The notes beneath the pieces were generated by a model, which was not told the origin of the DNA, did not search any database, and saw nothing but the letters and a program-made list of their open reading frames with translations. DNA of 64,000 nucleotides from Mesorhizobium sp. GbtcB19 (lineage in GTDB: Bacteria; Pseudomonadota; Alphaproteobacteria; Rhizobiales; Rhizobiaceae), in NCBI RefSeq assembly GCF_019091085.1, contig NZ_JAGXJY010000003.1, positions 186,001 to 250,000 on the forward strand, written 5' to 3'. Below are positions 47,079-56,168 of the stretch, in pieces; positions within the stretch are counted from its first letter, which is position 1; every line of letters begins with the position of its first letter. The position numbers and the translations under genes are program-made.

Positions 47079-47945
47079 ATGGACGAGAACGCCTCCGCCC
47101 GCCTCACCCGCCGCGCGTTGACCGTCGCGCACCGCGTCGGCCTGTTCCTCGCCATGCTGTTGATCTGCCTGCCGGGCATCTGGATCGTGCTGTCGTCGCT
47201 TAGGCCGACGGTCGAGATCATGGCCAAGCCGCCGGTGTGGATCCCGCAGCAGCTCTCCTTCGACGCCTATGTCGCCATGTTCAGCGGCATCGGCAAGGGC
47301 GGCATTCCAGTGCTCGACTATTTCCGCAACTCGCTGATCATCTCGGTCTCCTCGACGGCGATCGCGGTCGCCATCGGCATGGCCGGCGGCTACGCCTTCG
47401 CGCGCTATCGGTTTCGCGGCAAGTCGGGCATGTTCCTCGGCCTGATGTTGACCCGCACCGTGCCCGGCATCGCGATGTCGCTGCCGCTCTTCTTCGTCTA
47501 TGCGCGGCTCGGCATCATCGACACGCATTTCGGCATGATCCTCGCTTATGTGGCGCTGAACATCCCCTTCACCATCTGGCTGATCGACGGCTTCTTCCGC
47601 CAGGTGCCGAAGGACCTTGCCGAAGCCGCGCAGATCGACGGCTGCACCCGCTGGCAGGCCTTCTGGCAGGTCGAGTTCCCGCTGGCGCGTCCGGGCATCG
47701 CCTCGGCCGCGATCTTCGCCTTCCTCACTTGCTGGAACGAGTTCGCGCTGGCCTCGCAACTCACCCGTTCCGTCAACTCCAAGACGCTGCCGGTCGGGCT
47801 GCTCGACTACACGGCCGAGTTCACCATCGACTGGCGCGGCATGTGCGCGCTGGCCGTGGTGATGATCATCCCGGCGCTGACCCTCACCTACATCGTCCAG
47901 AAACACCTCGTCGGCGGCCTCACCTCCGGCGCGGTGAAAGGTTGA
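47079..47945 (+). CDS. sugar ABC transporter permease (MalG/UgpE type)
   Basis: A 288-aa permease with six hydrophobic segments. The EAA loop is DLAEAAQIDGCTRWQAFWQVE near residue 185. The ATG at 47079 has GGAG at 8 nt; a GTG at 47073 overlaps the previous stop and remains possible. It pairs with the preceding permease and is followed after 4 bp by the ATPase gene. Confidence 0.93.
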   Translation: MDENASARLTRRALTVAHRVGLFLAMLLICLPGIWIVLSSLRPTVEIMAKPPVWIPQQLSFDAYVAMFSGIGKGGIPVLDYFRNSLIISVSSTAIAVAIGMAGGYAFARYRFRGKSGMFLGLMLTRTVPGIAMSLPLFFVYARLGIIDTHFGMILAYVALNIPFTIWLIDGFFRQVPKDLAEAAQIDGCTRWQAFWQVEFPLARPGIASAAIFAFLTCWNEFALASQLTRSVNSKTLPVGLLDYTAEFTIDWRGMCALAVVMIIPALTLTYIVQKHLVGGLTSGAVKG

Positions 47946-47949
47946 CTTC

Positions 47950-49047
47950 ATGGCAACGGTTTCGCTGAAAAACCTCACCAAGCGCTACGGCAACATCGGG
48001 ATCGTACACGGCATCGATCTCGAGATCGCCGACCGCGAGTTCATCGCGCTGGTCGGCCCGTCCGGCTGCGGCAAGTCGACGACTTTGCGCATGATCGCCG
48101 GCCTCGAGGATATCAGCGGCGGCGACATTGATATCGGCGGCCGCGTGGTCAACGATCTGCCGCCACGCTCGCGCAACATCTCGATGGTGTTCCAGTCCTA
48201 CGCGCTCTACCCGCATATGACGGTGCGTGAGAATCTCGGCTTCTCGCTCAAGATCGCCGGCGCCGCCAAGGACGACATGGACCGGCGCGTCGCCGAGGCC
48301 TCCGCCATCCTCGGCCTCGACGAACTGCTCGAACGCCGCCCCTCGCAGCTTTCCGGCGGCCAGCGCCAGCGCGTCGCGATGGGCCGCGCCATCGTGCGCG
48401 ATCCCGATGTCTTCCTGTTCGACGAGCCGCTGTCGAACCTCGACGCCAAGCTGCGCACGCAGATGCGCACCGAGATCAAGAAGCTGCACGCCAAGGTAAA
48501 GTCGACGGTCATCTATGTCACCCACGACCAGGTCGAGGCGATGACGCTTGCCGACCGCATCGTCATCATGCGCTCAGGCCATATCGAACAGGTCGGCACG
48601 CCGGACGAGGTGTTCAGCCGTCCGGCGACCCGCTTCGTCGCCGGCTTCATCGGCTCGCCACCGATGAATTTGCACGAAGCGACTGTGAGCGACGGCAGGC
48701 TGGTCTTCAGCGGCGGCGACAGCCTGCCTCTGCCCGGACAGTTCAAATCGAAGACATCGGCCGGCGACAAAGTCGTGTTCGGCATCCGCCCCGACGATTT
48801 CTATCCCACCGGCCACGGCCTGAGCTCAGGCGGCGAAACCGAAGTCCACCGCGTCGAGCTGCCGGTCAGCATCACCGAGCCGCTCGGCAATGAAACTTTG
48901 GTCTTCGCCGAGTTCAACGGCACCGACTGGGTGTCGCGCATGCTCAATCCCAAGCCGCTGAAGGCTGGCGACAGGATTGGCATGAGCTTCGACCTCAGCC
49001 GCGCACATCTGTTCTCCGCCGAAACCGGCAAGTCGCTGAGGAACTGA
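47950..49047 (+). CDS. sugar ABC transporter ATP-binding protein (MalK/UgpC type)
   Basis: A 365-aa ATPase. Walker A is GPSGCGKSTTLRMIAGLE near residue 37, the signature LSGGQRQRVAMGRAI near 134, Walker B DVFLFDEPLSNLD near 155, and the switch His in THDQVEAM near 192. The C-terminal part from about 235 is the regulatory TOBE/OB domain seen in MalK and UgpC. It closes the importer set and lies one base before the enolase-superfamily gene. Confidence 0.95.
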   Translation: MATVSLKNLTKRYGNIGIVHGIDLEIADREFIALVGPSGCGKSTTLRMIAGLEDISGGDIDIGGRVVNDLPPRSRNISMVFQSYALYPHMTVRENLGFSLKIAGAAKDDMDRRVAEASAILGLDELLERRPSQLSGGQRQRVAMGRAIVRDPDVFLFDEPLSNLDAKLRTQMRTEIKKLHAKVKSTVIYVTHDQVEAMTLADRIVIMRSGHIEQVGTPDEVFSRPATRFVAGFIGSPPMNLHEATVSDGRLVFSGGDSLPLPGQFKSKTSAGDKVVFGIRPDDFYPTGHGLSSGGETEVHRVELPVSITEPLGNETLVFAEFNGTDWVSRMLNPKPLKAGDRIGMSFDLSRAHLFSAETGKSLRN

Positions 49048-49048
49048 C

Positions 49049-50161
49049 ATGGCGAAAATCGAGAAAATCGAACTGCGCATGGTCGACCTCGTGCCTAAGG
49101 TCAGGCGCACCGACGCCATCCAGAGCTTCGTCAGCCAGGAGACGCCGATCGTCACCATCACCGATTCCGACGGCGCGACGGGCACCGGCTACAGCTACAC
49201 GATCGGAACCGGCGGCTCGTCGGTGATGCGGCTTCTTGCCGATCATCTCGCGCCGCGCCTGATTGGCCGCGACGGCGACCAGATCGAGGCGATCTGGCAC
49301 GACCTGGAATTCGCCACTCATGCAACCACCATCGGCGCCATCACCGCGATTGCGCTGGCCGCGATCGACATCGCTTTGTGGGACCTGCGCGCCAAAAAGC
49401 AGAACCTGCCGCTCTGGAAGCTCGCCGGCGGCGCCAAGGACCGCTGCCCGCTCTACACCACCGAGGGCGGCTGGCTGCACATCGAGACACAGGCGCTGGT
49501 CGATGACGCTTTGGCGGCGAAGGCCAAGGGTTTCACGGGCTCGAAGGTGAAAATCGGCAAGCCGCACGGCTCCGAGGACGTCGCGCGACTTTCAGCTGTG
49601 CGCAAGGCCGTTGGCGACGGCTACGAGATCATGACCGACTGCAACCAGGGCTTTTCCGTCGACGAGGCGATCCGCCGCGCCGAGCGGCTGCGCGAGCTCG
49701 ATCTCGCCTGGATCGAGGAGCCGCTGCCGGCCGACGACATCGACGGTCATGTGCGGCTGTCGAACTCGACCGTGACGCCGATCGCGGTCGGCGAGTCGCT
49801 CTATTCGATCAGGCACTTTCGCGAGTACATGCAAAAAGGCGGCTGCAGCATCATCCAGGTCGATGTCGGCCGCATCGGCGGCATCACCCCCTGGCTGAAA
49901 GTCGCCCATGCCGCGGAGGCCTTCGACATGCCGGTCTGCCCGCATTTCCTGATGGAACTGCATGTCAGCCTCACCTGCGCTATCCAGAACGGCAAATATG
50001 TTGAATACATCCCGCAGCTCGACGAGTTGACGGGCAGGAAGATGCGCATCGAGAATGGCCATGCGCTGGCGCCGAGCGAGCCCGGCATCGGCATCGACTG
50101 GGACTGGGACGCGGTCAAGGCAGGAAGCATCGCCGAGTTCACCACGGCGATCGTGAAATAG
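49049..50161 (+). CDS. mandelate racemase/muconate-lactonizing enzyme family protein
   Basis: A 370-aa enolase-superfamily enzyme. The N-terminal capping domain is followed by the barrel with KVKIGKP near residue 167 (KxK base), metal ligands in MTDCNQGF near 192, IEEPLPADD near 218, and GESL near 246, and a His in CPHFLMELH near 292. These abstract a proton next to a carboxylate, usually dehydrating a sugar acid. It is the second such enzyme in this operon besides L-fuconate dehydratase, so it probably acts on a different acid (for example a galactonate or talarate relative) or on an epimer. Confidence 0.9.
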   Translation: MAKIEKIELRMVDLVPKVRRTDAIQSFVSQETPIVTITDSDGATGTGYSYTIGTGGSSVMRLLADHLAPRLIGRDGDQIEAIWHDLEFATHATTIGAITAIALAAIDIALWDLRAKKQNLPLWKLAGGAKDRCPLYTTEGGWLHIETQALVDDALAAKAKGFTGSKVKIGKPHGSEDVARLSAVRKAVGDGYEIMTDCNQGFSVDEAIRRAERLRELDLAWIEEPLPADDIDGHVRLSNSTVTPIAVGESLYSIRHFREYMQKGGCSIIQVDVGRIGGITPWLKVAHAAEAFDMPVCPHFLMELHVSLTCAIQNGKYVEYIPQLDELTGRKMRIENGHALAPSEPGIGIDWDWDAVKAGSIAEFTTAIVK

Positions 50162-50168
50162 GAGGCGG

Positions 50169-50501
50169 ATGATGCAGCGCATGGGCATGGTGCTCGGGCT
50201 GAAGCCCGAGAAGGTCGAGGAATATGTCCGCCTTCACGCTGCCGTCTGGCCAGACGTGCTCGCCATGATCTCGGCCTGCAACATCAAGAATTACTCGATC
50301 TATCTGAAGCGGCCGGAGAATCTCCTGTTCTCCTATTTCGAATATCACGGCACCGATTACGCCGCCGACATGGCCAAGATGGCCGCCGATCCGAAAACGC
50401 AGGAATGGTGGTCGGTCTGCATGCCTTGCCAGGAGCCGCTGGAAACGCGCAAGGAAGGCGAGTGGTGGGCGACGATGGACGAGGTCTTCCATCATGACTG
50501 A
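50169..50501 (+). CDS. RhaM/FucM-type L-rhamnose or L-fucose mutarotase
   Basis: A 110-aa small dimeric ferredoxin-like-fold protein that interconverts alpha and beta anomers. The family marks are MGMVLGLKPEKVEEYVRLH with the conserved His near residue 24, then WPDVLAMI and NYSIYLKRPENLLFSYFEYHG, ending in [12 protein letters not shown]. In Xanthomonas the fucose pathway uses an enzyme of this family. GGAGG precedes ATG 50169. It overlaps the next gene by 8 bp. Confidence 0.9.
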   Translation: MMQRMGMVLGLKPEKVEEYVRLHAAVWPDVLAMISACNIKNYSIYLKRPENLLFSYFEYHGTDYAADMAKMAADPKTQEWWSVCMPCQEPLETRKEGEWWATMDEVFHHD

Positions 50502-51567
50502 TGCCTTCGATCCGGCATCGCTGGCCCAGTCATGGCCGAAACCCTCGAAGCCGCGCCCGATCGTCACCTTCGGCGCCGGCTCGATCGTCGGCGACGCGCA
50601 TTTTCCTGCTTACCGCAAAGGCGGCTTTCCGATTTCCGGTCTCTACGATCCGGATCAGGCGAAGGCGCAAAAACTCGCCGAGACATGGGGCGTGACGGCG
50701 TTTCGTTCGGTCGAGGAGGCAGCGGCCGTGAAGGATGCGATCTTCGATCTCGCCACGCCGCCGGGCCGGCACGCCGAGGTGCTGAAGGCGCTGCCGGATG
50801 GCGCGGTGGCGCTGATCCAGAAGCCGATGGGCAACTATCTCGGCGAGGCAACCGAGATCCTCGAAATCTGTCGTGCCAAGCAACTGAGGGCTGCGGTCAA
50901 CTTCCAGCTCCGCTTCGCGCCGATGATGCTGGCGCTGAAGGACGCCATCGCCCGTGGATGGCTGGGCGAGGTCGTCGATTTCGATGCTCTTCTCGCTCTC
51001 GACACGCCATGGCAGCTCTGGGAATTCCTGCTCAAGGCGCCGCGCGTCGAGATCGCCATGCATTCGATCCACTATCTCGACCTGATCCGCCAGCTTCTCG
51101 GCAATCCGCTGGGCGTGCACGCCAGGACGCTTGGCCATCCCAACCACAAGGTCGCGCAGACCCGCACCAGCGCCATCCTCGATTATGGCGATACGGTGCG
51201 CTGCGCGCTCTCGATCAACCACGATCACAAATTCGGCCGCCGCTACCAGGCCTGCGAGTTCCGCATCTGCGGCACCGAGGGCGCGGCCTATGTCAAGCTC
51301 GGCCTCAATCTCGACTATCCGCGCGGTGAACCGGACATCTTGGAAATCCATCCGAAGGGCGGATCGGACTGGGTCGCCGTGCCGCTTGCGGGCGAATGGT
51401 TCCCTGACGCCTTTGTCGGCCGCATGGCCAATGTCCAGCGCTTCGCCGCCGGCGAGGACGCCGAGCTGGTCAGCTCCGTCGAGGACGCCTGGAACACCAT
51501 GGCGCTGGTCGAGGCCGCCTACAAATCGAGCGCCGCGCCGGCAACGCCGCTGGCTCAAAAGCCGTAA
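50494..51567 (+). CDS. Gfo/Idh/MocA family oxidoreductase
   Basis: A 357-aa NAD(P)-dependent sugar oxidoreductase. The Rossmann start [15 protein letters not shown] is near residue 26, QKPMG (the conserved Lys-Pro) near 110, and the C-terminal half carries the substrate domain with [15 protein letters not shown] near 189. It could oxidise the sugar to its lactone, the first step of the oxidative fucose route that is otherwise missing here. Overlaps the mutarotase by 8 bp. Confidence 0.9.
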   Translation: MTDAFDPASLAQSWPKPSKPRPIVTFGAGSIVGDAHFPAYRKGGFPISGLYDPDQAKAQKLAETWGVTAFRSVEEAAAVKDAIFDLATPPGRHAEVLKALPDGAVALIQKPMGNYLGEATEILEICRAKQLRAAVNFQLRFAPMMLALKDAIARGWLGEVVDFDALLALDTPWQLWEFLLKAPRVEIAMHSIHYLDLIRQLLGNPLGVHARTLGHPNHKVAQTRTSAILDYGDTVRCALSINHDHKFGRRYQACEFRICGTEGAAYVKLGLNLDYPRGEPDILEIHPKGGSDWVAVPLAGEWFPDAFVGRMANVQRFAAGEDAELVSSVEDAWNTMALVEAAYKSSAAPATPLAQKP

Positions 51568-51575
51568 GGCAGGAC

Positions 51576-52022
51576 ATGGAACAGACCACCTATTTCGAAG
51601 ACTATGAGATCGGCTCGTCGCGCCTCACCAGCGGCCGCACCATCACCGAGACCGACTTCATCGTCCACGCCGGCCACACCGGCGATTTCTTCCCGCATCA
51701 CATGGACGCAGAGTTCATGAAGACGACGCCGTTCGGCCAGCGCATCGCGCATGGCACGCTGGTCTTCTCGGTCGGCGTCGGGCTGACGGCGAGCGTCATC
51801 AATCCCGTCGCTTTCTCCTATGGCTATGACCGGCTGCGCTTCATCAAGCCGGTCTTCATCGGCGACACGATCCGCACGCGGACCACCATCGCGGCCAAGG
51901 AGGATGACCCGAAACGGCCTGCTTCAGGGCGCGTCATCGAACGCATCGAGGTTTTGAACCAGCGCGACGAGGTCGTGCTGGCGGCGGATCACATCTACAT
52001 CGTCGAGCGAAGGCCCGGCTGA
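51576..52022 (+). CDS. MaoC family dehydratase (intact catalytic pair)
   Basis: A 148-aa single hot-dog hydratase. The catalytic motif reads DFFPHH, with Asp37 and His42 in the family positions. The [19 protein letters not shown] segment is shared almost exactly with the defective paralogue at 40013. It probably hydrates or dehydrates an acyl-CoA derived from the sugar acid. It lies between the Gfo/Idh oxidoreductase and the keto-deoxy-fuconate dehydrogenase in the same operon, an unusual company for a sugar route. Confidence 0.9.
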   Translation: MEQTTYFEDYEIGSSRLTSGRTITETDFIVHAGHTGDFFPHHMDAEFMKTTPFGQRIAHGTLVFSVGVGLTASVINPVAFSYGYDRLRFIKPVFIGDTIRTRTTIAAKEDDPKRPASGRVIERIEVLNQRDEVVLAADHIYIVERRPG

Positions 52023-52038
52023 AAGACGGAGACAAAAT

Positions 52039-52770
52039 ATGGCGGATATCACAGGCAAGGTCGTGGTCGTCACGGCGGCGGCGCAAGGCATCGGACGGGC
52101 CAGCGCGCTGGCTTTCGCCAACGCCGGCGCCATCGTGCATGCCACCGACATCAACGAGGCGGCCCTGGCCGAGCTCGCCAAGACGTCCGGCATCAGGACG
52201 CGCAAGCTCGATGTGCTGAACGATGACGCGGTGAAGGCCGCCTTCGCGGAGATCGGCCGCGTCGACGTTCTGTTCAACTGCGCCGGCTTCGTCCATGCCG
52301 GCTCGATCCTGGAGATGAAGGACGAGGATCTCGATTTCGCCTTCAATCTCAATGTGCGCGCCATGATCCGCACCATCCGCGCCGTGCTGCCGGGCATGCT
52401 CGAGCGCGGCGATGGCTCGATCATCAACATGTCTTCGGTCGCCGGCGCCCCGAAGGGCGTGCCGAACCGATTTGCCTATGGCGTCACCAAGGCAGCCGTC
52501 ATCGGCCTGACCAAGTCGATTGCCGCCGACTATGTCGCCAAGGGCATCCGCTGCAACGCCATCTGCCCCGGCACCGTCGAGAGCCCTTCGCTGCAGGGCC
52601 GCATGCAGGCGCAGGGCGACTATGAGGCCGCCCGCGCCGCCTTCATCGCCCGCCAGCCGATGGGCAGGATCGGCACGCCGGAGGAGATCGCCGATCTCGC
52701 CGTCTATCTGGCCGGCGCCACCTACACGACCGGGCAGGCCTACAACATCGACGGCGGCTGGTCGATCTGA
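52039..52770 (+). CDS. SDR oxidoreductase, 2-keto-3-deoxy-L-fuconate dehydrogenase-like
   Basis: A 243-aa classical SDR. The cofactor loop is TAAAQGIGRASALAF near residue 13 (the TAAAQGIG form is that of the KDF dehydrogenase/BDH2-like branch), with NCAGFVHAG near 86, MSSVAGAPKG near 132 and the catalytic YGVTKAAVIGLTKSIAADY near 148, followed by CNAICPGTVESPSLQ. It oxidises 2-keto-3-deoxy-L-fuconate in the oxidative fucose pathway. Its neighbour L-fuconate dehydratase makes that substrate, which strengthens the call. Confidence 0.88.
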   Translation: MADITGKVVVVTAAAQGIGRASALAFANAGAIVHATDINEAALAELAKTSGIRTRKLDVLNDDAVKAAFAEIGRVDVLFNCAGFVHAGSILEMKDEDLDFAFNLNVRAMIRTIRAVLPGMLERGDGSIINMSSVAGAPKGVPNRFAYGVTKAAVIGLTKSIAADYVAKGIRCNAICPGTVESPSLQGRMQAQGDYEAARAAFIARQPMGRIGTPEEIADLAVYLAGATYTTGQAYNIDGGWSI

Positions 52771-52840
52771 GGTGGTTCGGCAACCAGGTTGAGCGCAGGC
52801 GGCAATCCAGTTACGAGGCAGCCCAGTCAAGAGGCAAGAA

Positions 52841-54118
52841 ATGACCAAGATCACGGACCTCAGAACCTTCGACCTGCGCTTCCCGACGTCGCAAAGCCTC
52901 GACGGCTCGGACGCGATGAACCCCGATCCAGACTATTCCGCCGCCTATGTCATCCTCGACACCGATGTTCCGTCGCTGAAAGGCCACGGCCTCACCTTCA
53001 CCATCGGCCGCGGCAACGAGATCTGCTGCGCGGCGATCGAGGCGCTGCGCCATCTCATCGTCGGGTTGGACCTCGATTGGGTGAAAGAGGATCCCGGCCG
53101 CTTCTGGCGTCATGTCACCGGCGACAGCCAGTTGCGCTGGATCGGTCCGGACAAGGGCGCCATGCATCTCGCGGTCGGCGCGGTGGTCAATGCGGTGTGG
53201 GACCTGTGGGCCAAGGATGCCGGCAAGCCGGTCTGGCGGCTGGTTGCCGAGATGAGCCCGGAAGAAATCGTGCGCATCGTCGACTTCCGTTATCTCACCG
53301 ATGCCATCGCGCCAGCCGAGGCGCTGGCGATCCTGAAGAAGGCCGAGGCCGGCAAGGCCGAACGCATCGCCACGCTCGAGCGCGACGGCTATGCCTGCTA
53401 CACCACCTCCGCCGGCTGGCTCGGCTATCCCGACGGCAAGCTGCGGCGCCTCTGCCAGGAAGCGGTCGACGAGGGTTTCAACCACATCAAGCTGAAGGTG
53501 GGCCGCGACCGAGCCGACGACATCCGCCGCTTGCGGATCGCCCGCGAGGTGATCGGGCCGGACCGGTACCTGATGATCGACGCCAACCAGGTCTGGGAGG
53601 TCGACCAGGCGATCGACTGGCTCAAGGACCTCGCCTTCGCCAAGCCCTTCTTCATCGAAGAGCCGACAAGTCCCGACGACGTCGCCGGCCACGCGAAAAT
53701 CCGCAAGGCGGTGGCGCCGATCAAGGTCGCGACCGGCGAGATGTGCCAGAACCGCATCATGTTCAAGCAGTTCATCGCAGGCGGCGCGATCGATGTCGTG
53801 CAGATCGATTCCTGCCGCATGGGCGGGCTGAACGAGGTGTTGGCGGTGCTTCTGATCGCCGCCAAGTTCGGCCTGCCGGTCTGGCCGCATGCCGGCGGCG
53901 TCGGCCTTTGCGAATATGTCCAGCACCTGTCGATGATCGACTATGTCGCCGTGTCGGGCACGAAGGACGGACGCGTCATCGAATATGTCGACCACCTGCA
54001 CGAGCATTTCTTGGAGCCCTGCGTAATAAGCGACGCGGCCTACATGCCGCCGGCCGCGCCCGGCTTCTCGATCGAGATGAAGCCGCAATCGATCGAAGAC
54101 TATTTGCATCGCCCCTGA
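52841..54118 (+). CDS. fucD: L-fuconate dehydratase
   Basis: A 425-aa enolase-superfamily dehydratase that converts L-fuconate to 2-keto-3-deoxy-L-fuconate. The N-terminus TFDLRFPTSQSLDGSDAMNP (residues 9-28) is diagnostic. The barrel has the KLKVG base near 217, metal ligands in IDANQVW near 246, IEEPTSPDD near 272 and GEMCQN near 300, and the catalytic His in PHAGGVGLCE near 350. It is the last gene of the plus-strand operon that begins with the sugar importer. Length agrees with known enzymes of Xanthomonas type. Confidence 0.95.
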   Translation: MTKITDLRTFDLRFPTSQSLDGSDAMNPDPDYSAAYVILDTDVPSLKGHGLTFTIGRGNEICCAAIEALRHLIVGLDLDWVKEDPGRFWRHVTGDSQLRWIGPDKGAMHLAVGAVVNAVWDLWAKDAGKPVWRLVAEMSPEEIVRIVDFRYLTDAIAPAEALAILKKAEAGKAERIATLERDGYACYTTSAGWLGYPDGKLRRLCQEAVDEGFNHIKLKVGRDRADDIRRLRIAREVIGPDRYLMIDANQVWEVDQAIDWLKDLAFAKPFFIEEPTSPDDVAGHAKIRKAVAPIKVATGEMCQNRIMFKQFIAGGAIDVVQIDSCRMGGLNEVLAVLLIAAKFGLPVWPHAGGVGLCEYVQHLSMIDYVAVSGTKDGRVIEYVDHLHEHFLEPCVISDAAYMPPAAPGFSIEMKPQSIEDYLHRP

Positions 54119-54155
54119 TTGCCGAAACGCCGGCGCGGAGAAACCCCGAAGCGCT

Positions 54156-55190
54156 TCAGGGATAAGCGTCCAGCGCTGCAGGTTGTGGCACGTCGGACGC
54201 GTCGCCCGGCACAGTGACGATTTGGGTGTCGCTCCGGCATTTGGCGCGTAGCGCATCCGCATAGAGACGCGCAATGCCCCGATGCTGGCGCTTGAGATAA
54301 TGCGCCTGATCGAGTCGCCAGCGCTGCTCGAGGTCGGCCATGATCGCCGGATTGCTCCACACCGCATAGCCGGCCGCCGTATAGACCGTGATTTCGCCGG
54401 CATAGAGTTGGTCGTCGGTCACCAGAAAATCGATACGGGCATAGTCGAGATCTCCCGCGATACGGGGCGCGATCTCCGCTGCCTTGCGGATGTAGTCCGT
54501 CAGACGCGGCGTGACGTCCAATGCCTGGTCCTCGCGCGGATAATCGAGGTCGCGTCCCGGCAGCGGGTTGCCTTGCGGGTCGAACAGGCGCGAGCGCAAC
54601 GCCATCTTGTCTTCGGCCCGCACATGGCAGACCACGCCGCTGCAGACCTGGACCTTGATCTCCGTGGCGATCCTGCCGCCGCTGAGCGGCAGCATCTCCT
54701 CGACGAAGACTTTTCGTTCGATCAGCCAATAGGCCCATTCGCCGTAGCGCGTGCCGAAGCGCCGCTTCAGCCATCGTTTCGTCTTACGCACGATCTCGTC
54801 ACGGCCGGGCCGGCCGTCGGCGACGAAGATGTTCATGTCGCAGCCATGGTTGGTCTTCACCACCACGCTGCCGCTGAGCAAATCCGGGGGGATGTCGTCG
54901 GGATCGCCGCCGGACCAGAGTGTTTGCGCCGTGCTCACCTCCGGGCAGACATCGCGGATATAGTCCTTTGCCGCAAGCTTGTCCGAAAGCGTCACGAACA
55001 GCGGGTTGTGGTCGACGATTTTTCGCCACAGCATCCGCTCATGATAGCGCGTCGGCGCCGCCGGGTTAGGCAGATAGCCCAGCCGCCTGAAAAAGCGCTT
55101 GACGAGCAGCGGGTGGCGGGCCGTCAGGAAAACCCGGGCAAGCGCCAGGATCGCGCGTTGGCGTACAGCAATGCCGGCCTTCGCTGTCAT
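54156..55190 (-). CDS. TupA-like ATP-grasp family protein
   Basis: A 344-aa protein of the ATP-grasp type found in polysaccharide and teichuronopeptide gene sets. Characteristic parts are VVVKTNHGCDMNIFV near residue 108, WLIERKVFVEEML near 155, and RIDFLVTDDQLYAGEITVYTAAGYA near 262. Such enzymes are expected to form amide or peptide-like bonds with carboxylates, probably attaching an amino acid to a surface polymer. It converges on the fucose operon. There are no glycosyltransferase neighbours here. Confidence 0.85.
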   Translation of the reverse strand: MTAKAGIAVRQRAILALARVFLTARHPLLVKRFFRRLGYLPNPAAPTRYHERMLWRKIVDHNPLFVTLSDKLAAKDYIRDVCPEVSTAQTLWSGGDPDDIPPDLLSGSVVVKTNHGCDMNIFVADGRPGRDEIVRKTKRWLKRRFGTRYGEWAYWLIERKVFVEEMLPLSGGRIATEIKVQVCSGVVCHVRAEDKMALRSRLFDPQGNPLPGRDLDYPREDQALDVTPRLTDYIRKAAEIAPRIAGDLDYARIDFLVTDDQLYAGEITVYTAAGYAVWSNPAIMADLEQRWRLDQAHYLKRQHRGIARLYADALRAKCRSDTQIVTVPGDASDVPQPAALDAYP

Positions 55191-55414
55191 CGGACGTTTT
55201 GCCCCCCGGCAAATCCATCAGCCGCTTGGGACAGACCGCGAAGTTGGTCGTTCCCGCTCCGGCGTTTCGCGGCTTCGTTTCAATCTTGGGCCTATATGCC
55301 TGATTACGCGAAGGCCTATATCAGCGAAACCTTACGGACCAGCCGACAATATCTCAATCGGATTCGACTGGGCACGACCGCATGACAGAGCGTCCCGGAG
55401 CCGACCGGCCGCCT

Positions 55415-55951
55415 TCATTTGGTCGCTTCGAGCTTGTCGATCGTGGCGCCGAAGCCTTTCAGCGAAACAGGAATGGTCACCGGTTTGCGCGTTACCGATT
55501 CCATGCCGATGTTCAGCGTGGTTCCGGACCGCATCGCCTTGAGCAGATCCGGCGCCAGCGGCGTCGCGGCATAGGCGCCGTTCTGATCGCTGGTCTGGAT
55601 GGCGATTGTGGTCTTCTTGCCGCCGTCGATCTGGTAGGAGGTTCCCGATGGCAGGAACAGCCCGTGCGGCAGGGCAAGCAGCATAGCAAAGCCTTGGGCG
55701 CCCTGCTGGCGGCGCACCGTGACGGTCAGCACGCGCTGGCCGGTCTTGGCTTCGGTAAGGTTCTGCGAAACCTGGCATTGCAACTCGGTGCCTGACGATC
55801 CCGACGAGCAGTTGACCACCCAGGGGTTGGCATCCGCGGGCTTTGTTTCGGCAGGTTTGGCGTCCTCCGCCATGGCAAGGCCGGTCAGAAACAAAACCGC
55901 GCCGAGGCCAACAACCAGGCGTCTCCACCACTCAGTTACATTACACTTCAC
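55415..55951 (-). CDS. invasion-associated locus B (IalB) family secreted protein
   Basis: A 178-aa exported protein: a basic start, the hydrophobic run LVVGLGAVLFLTGLAMA, then a mature domain with VNCSSGSSGTELQCQVSQ and a TLNIGMESVTR end typical of IalB proteins, widespread envelope proteins of alphaproteobacteria first linked with invasion. The start GTG 55951 has GGGAG at good spacing; a TTG at 55978 would add nine residues without a ribosome site. It diverges from the giant adhesin gene. Confidence 0.88.
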   Translation of the reverse strand: MKCNVTEWWRRLVVGLGAVLFLTGLAMAEDAKPAETKPADANPWVVNCSSGSSGTELQCQVSQNLTEAKTGQRVLTVTVRRQQGAQGFAMLLALPHGLFLPSGTSYQIDGGKKTTIAIQTSDQNGAYAATPLAPDLLKAMRSGTTLNIGMESVTRKPVTIPVSLKGFGATIDKLEATK

Positions 55952-56032
55952 TAATATACTCCCATTGTCGCATTTCAATTTTTGCTATTGTAGCCGGCTT
56001 AGTGGAGTCCGAGTCGTTGGAGGCAAAGTCGG

Positions 56033-56050
56033 TGTTGCTCTACTGCAACA
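56033..56050. promoter_or_regulatory. TGTTGC-N6-GCAACA palindrome between ialB-like and adhesin genes
   Basis: A perfect 6-bp inverted repeat in the AT-rich 217-bp gap between two divergent surface-protein genes, 119 bp before the adhesin ATG. Good position for a regulator that acts on both. Confidence 0.45.
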
Positions 56051-56168
56051 TGACTCTAATTTCTGTGTTAATACCGTATCTCAACCATTAATTGCCGTGC
56101 AATACCATGTAATACAACGAGTATCCGCTATCCCAGTGGAAGAGCATGGCGGCAGCCGGGACGGGTAG

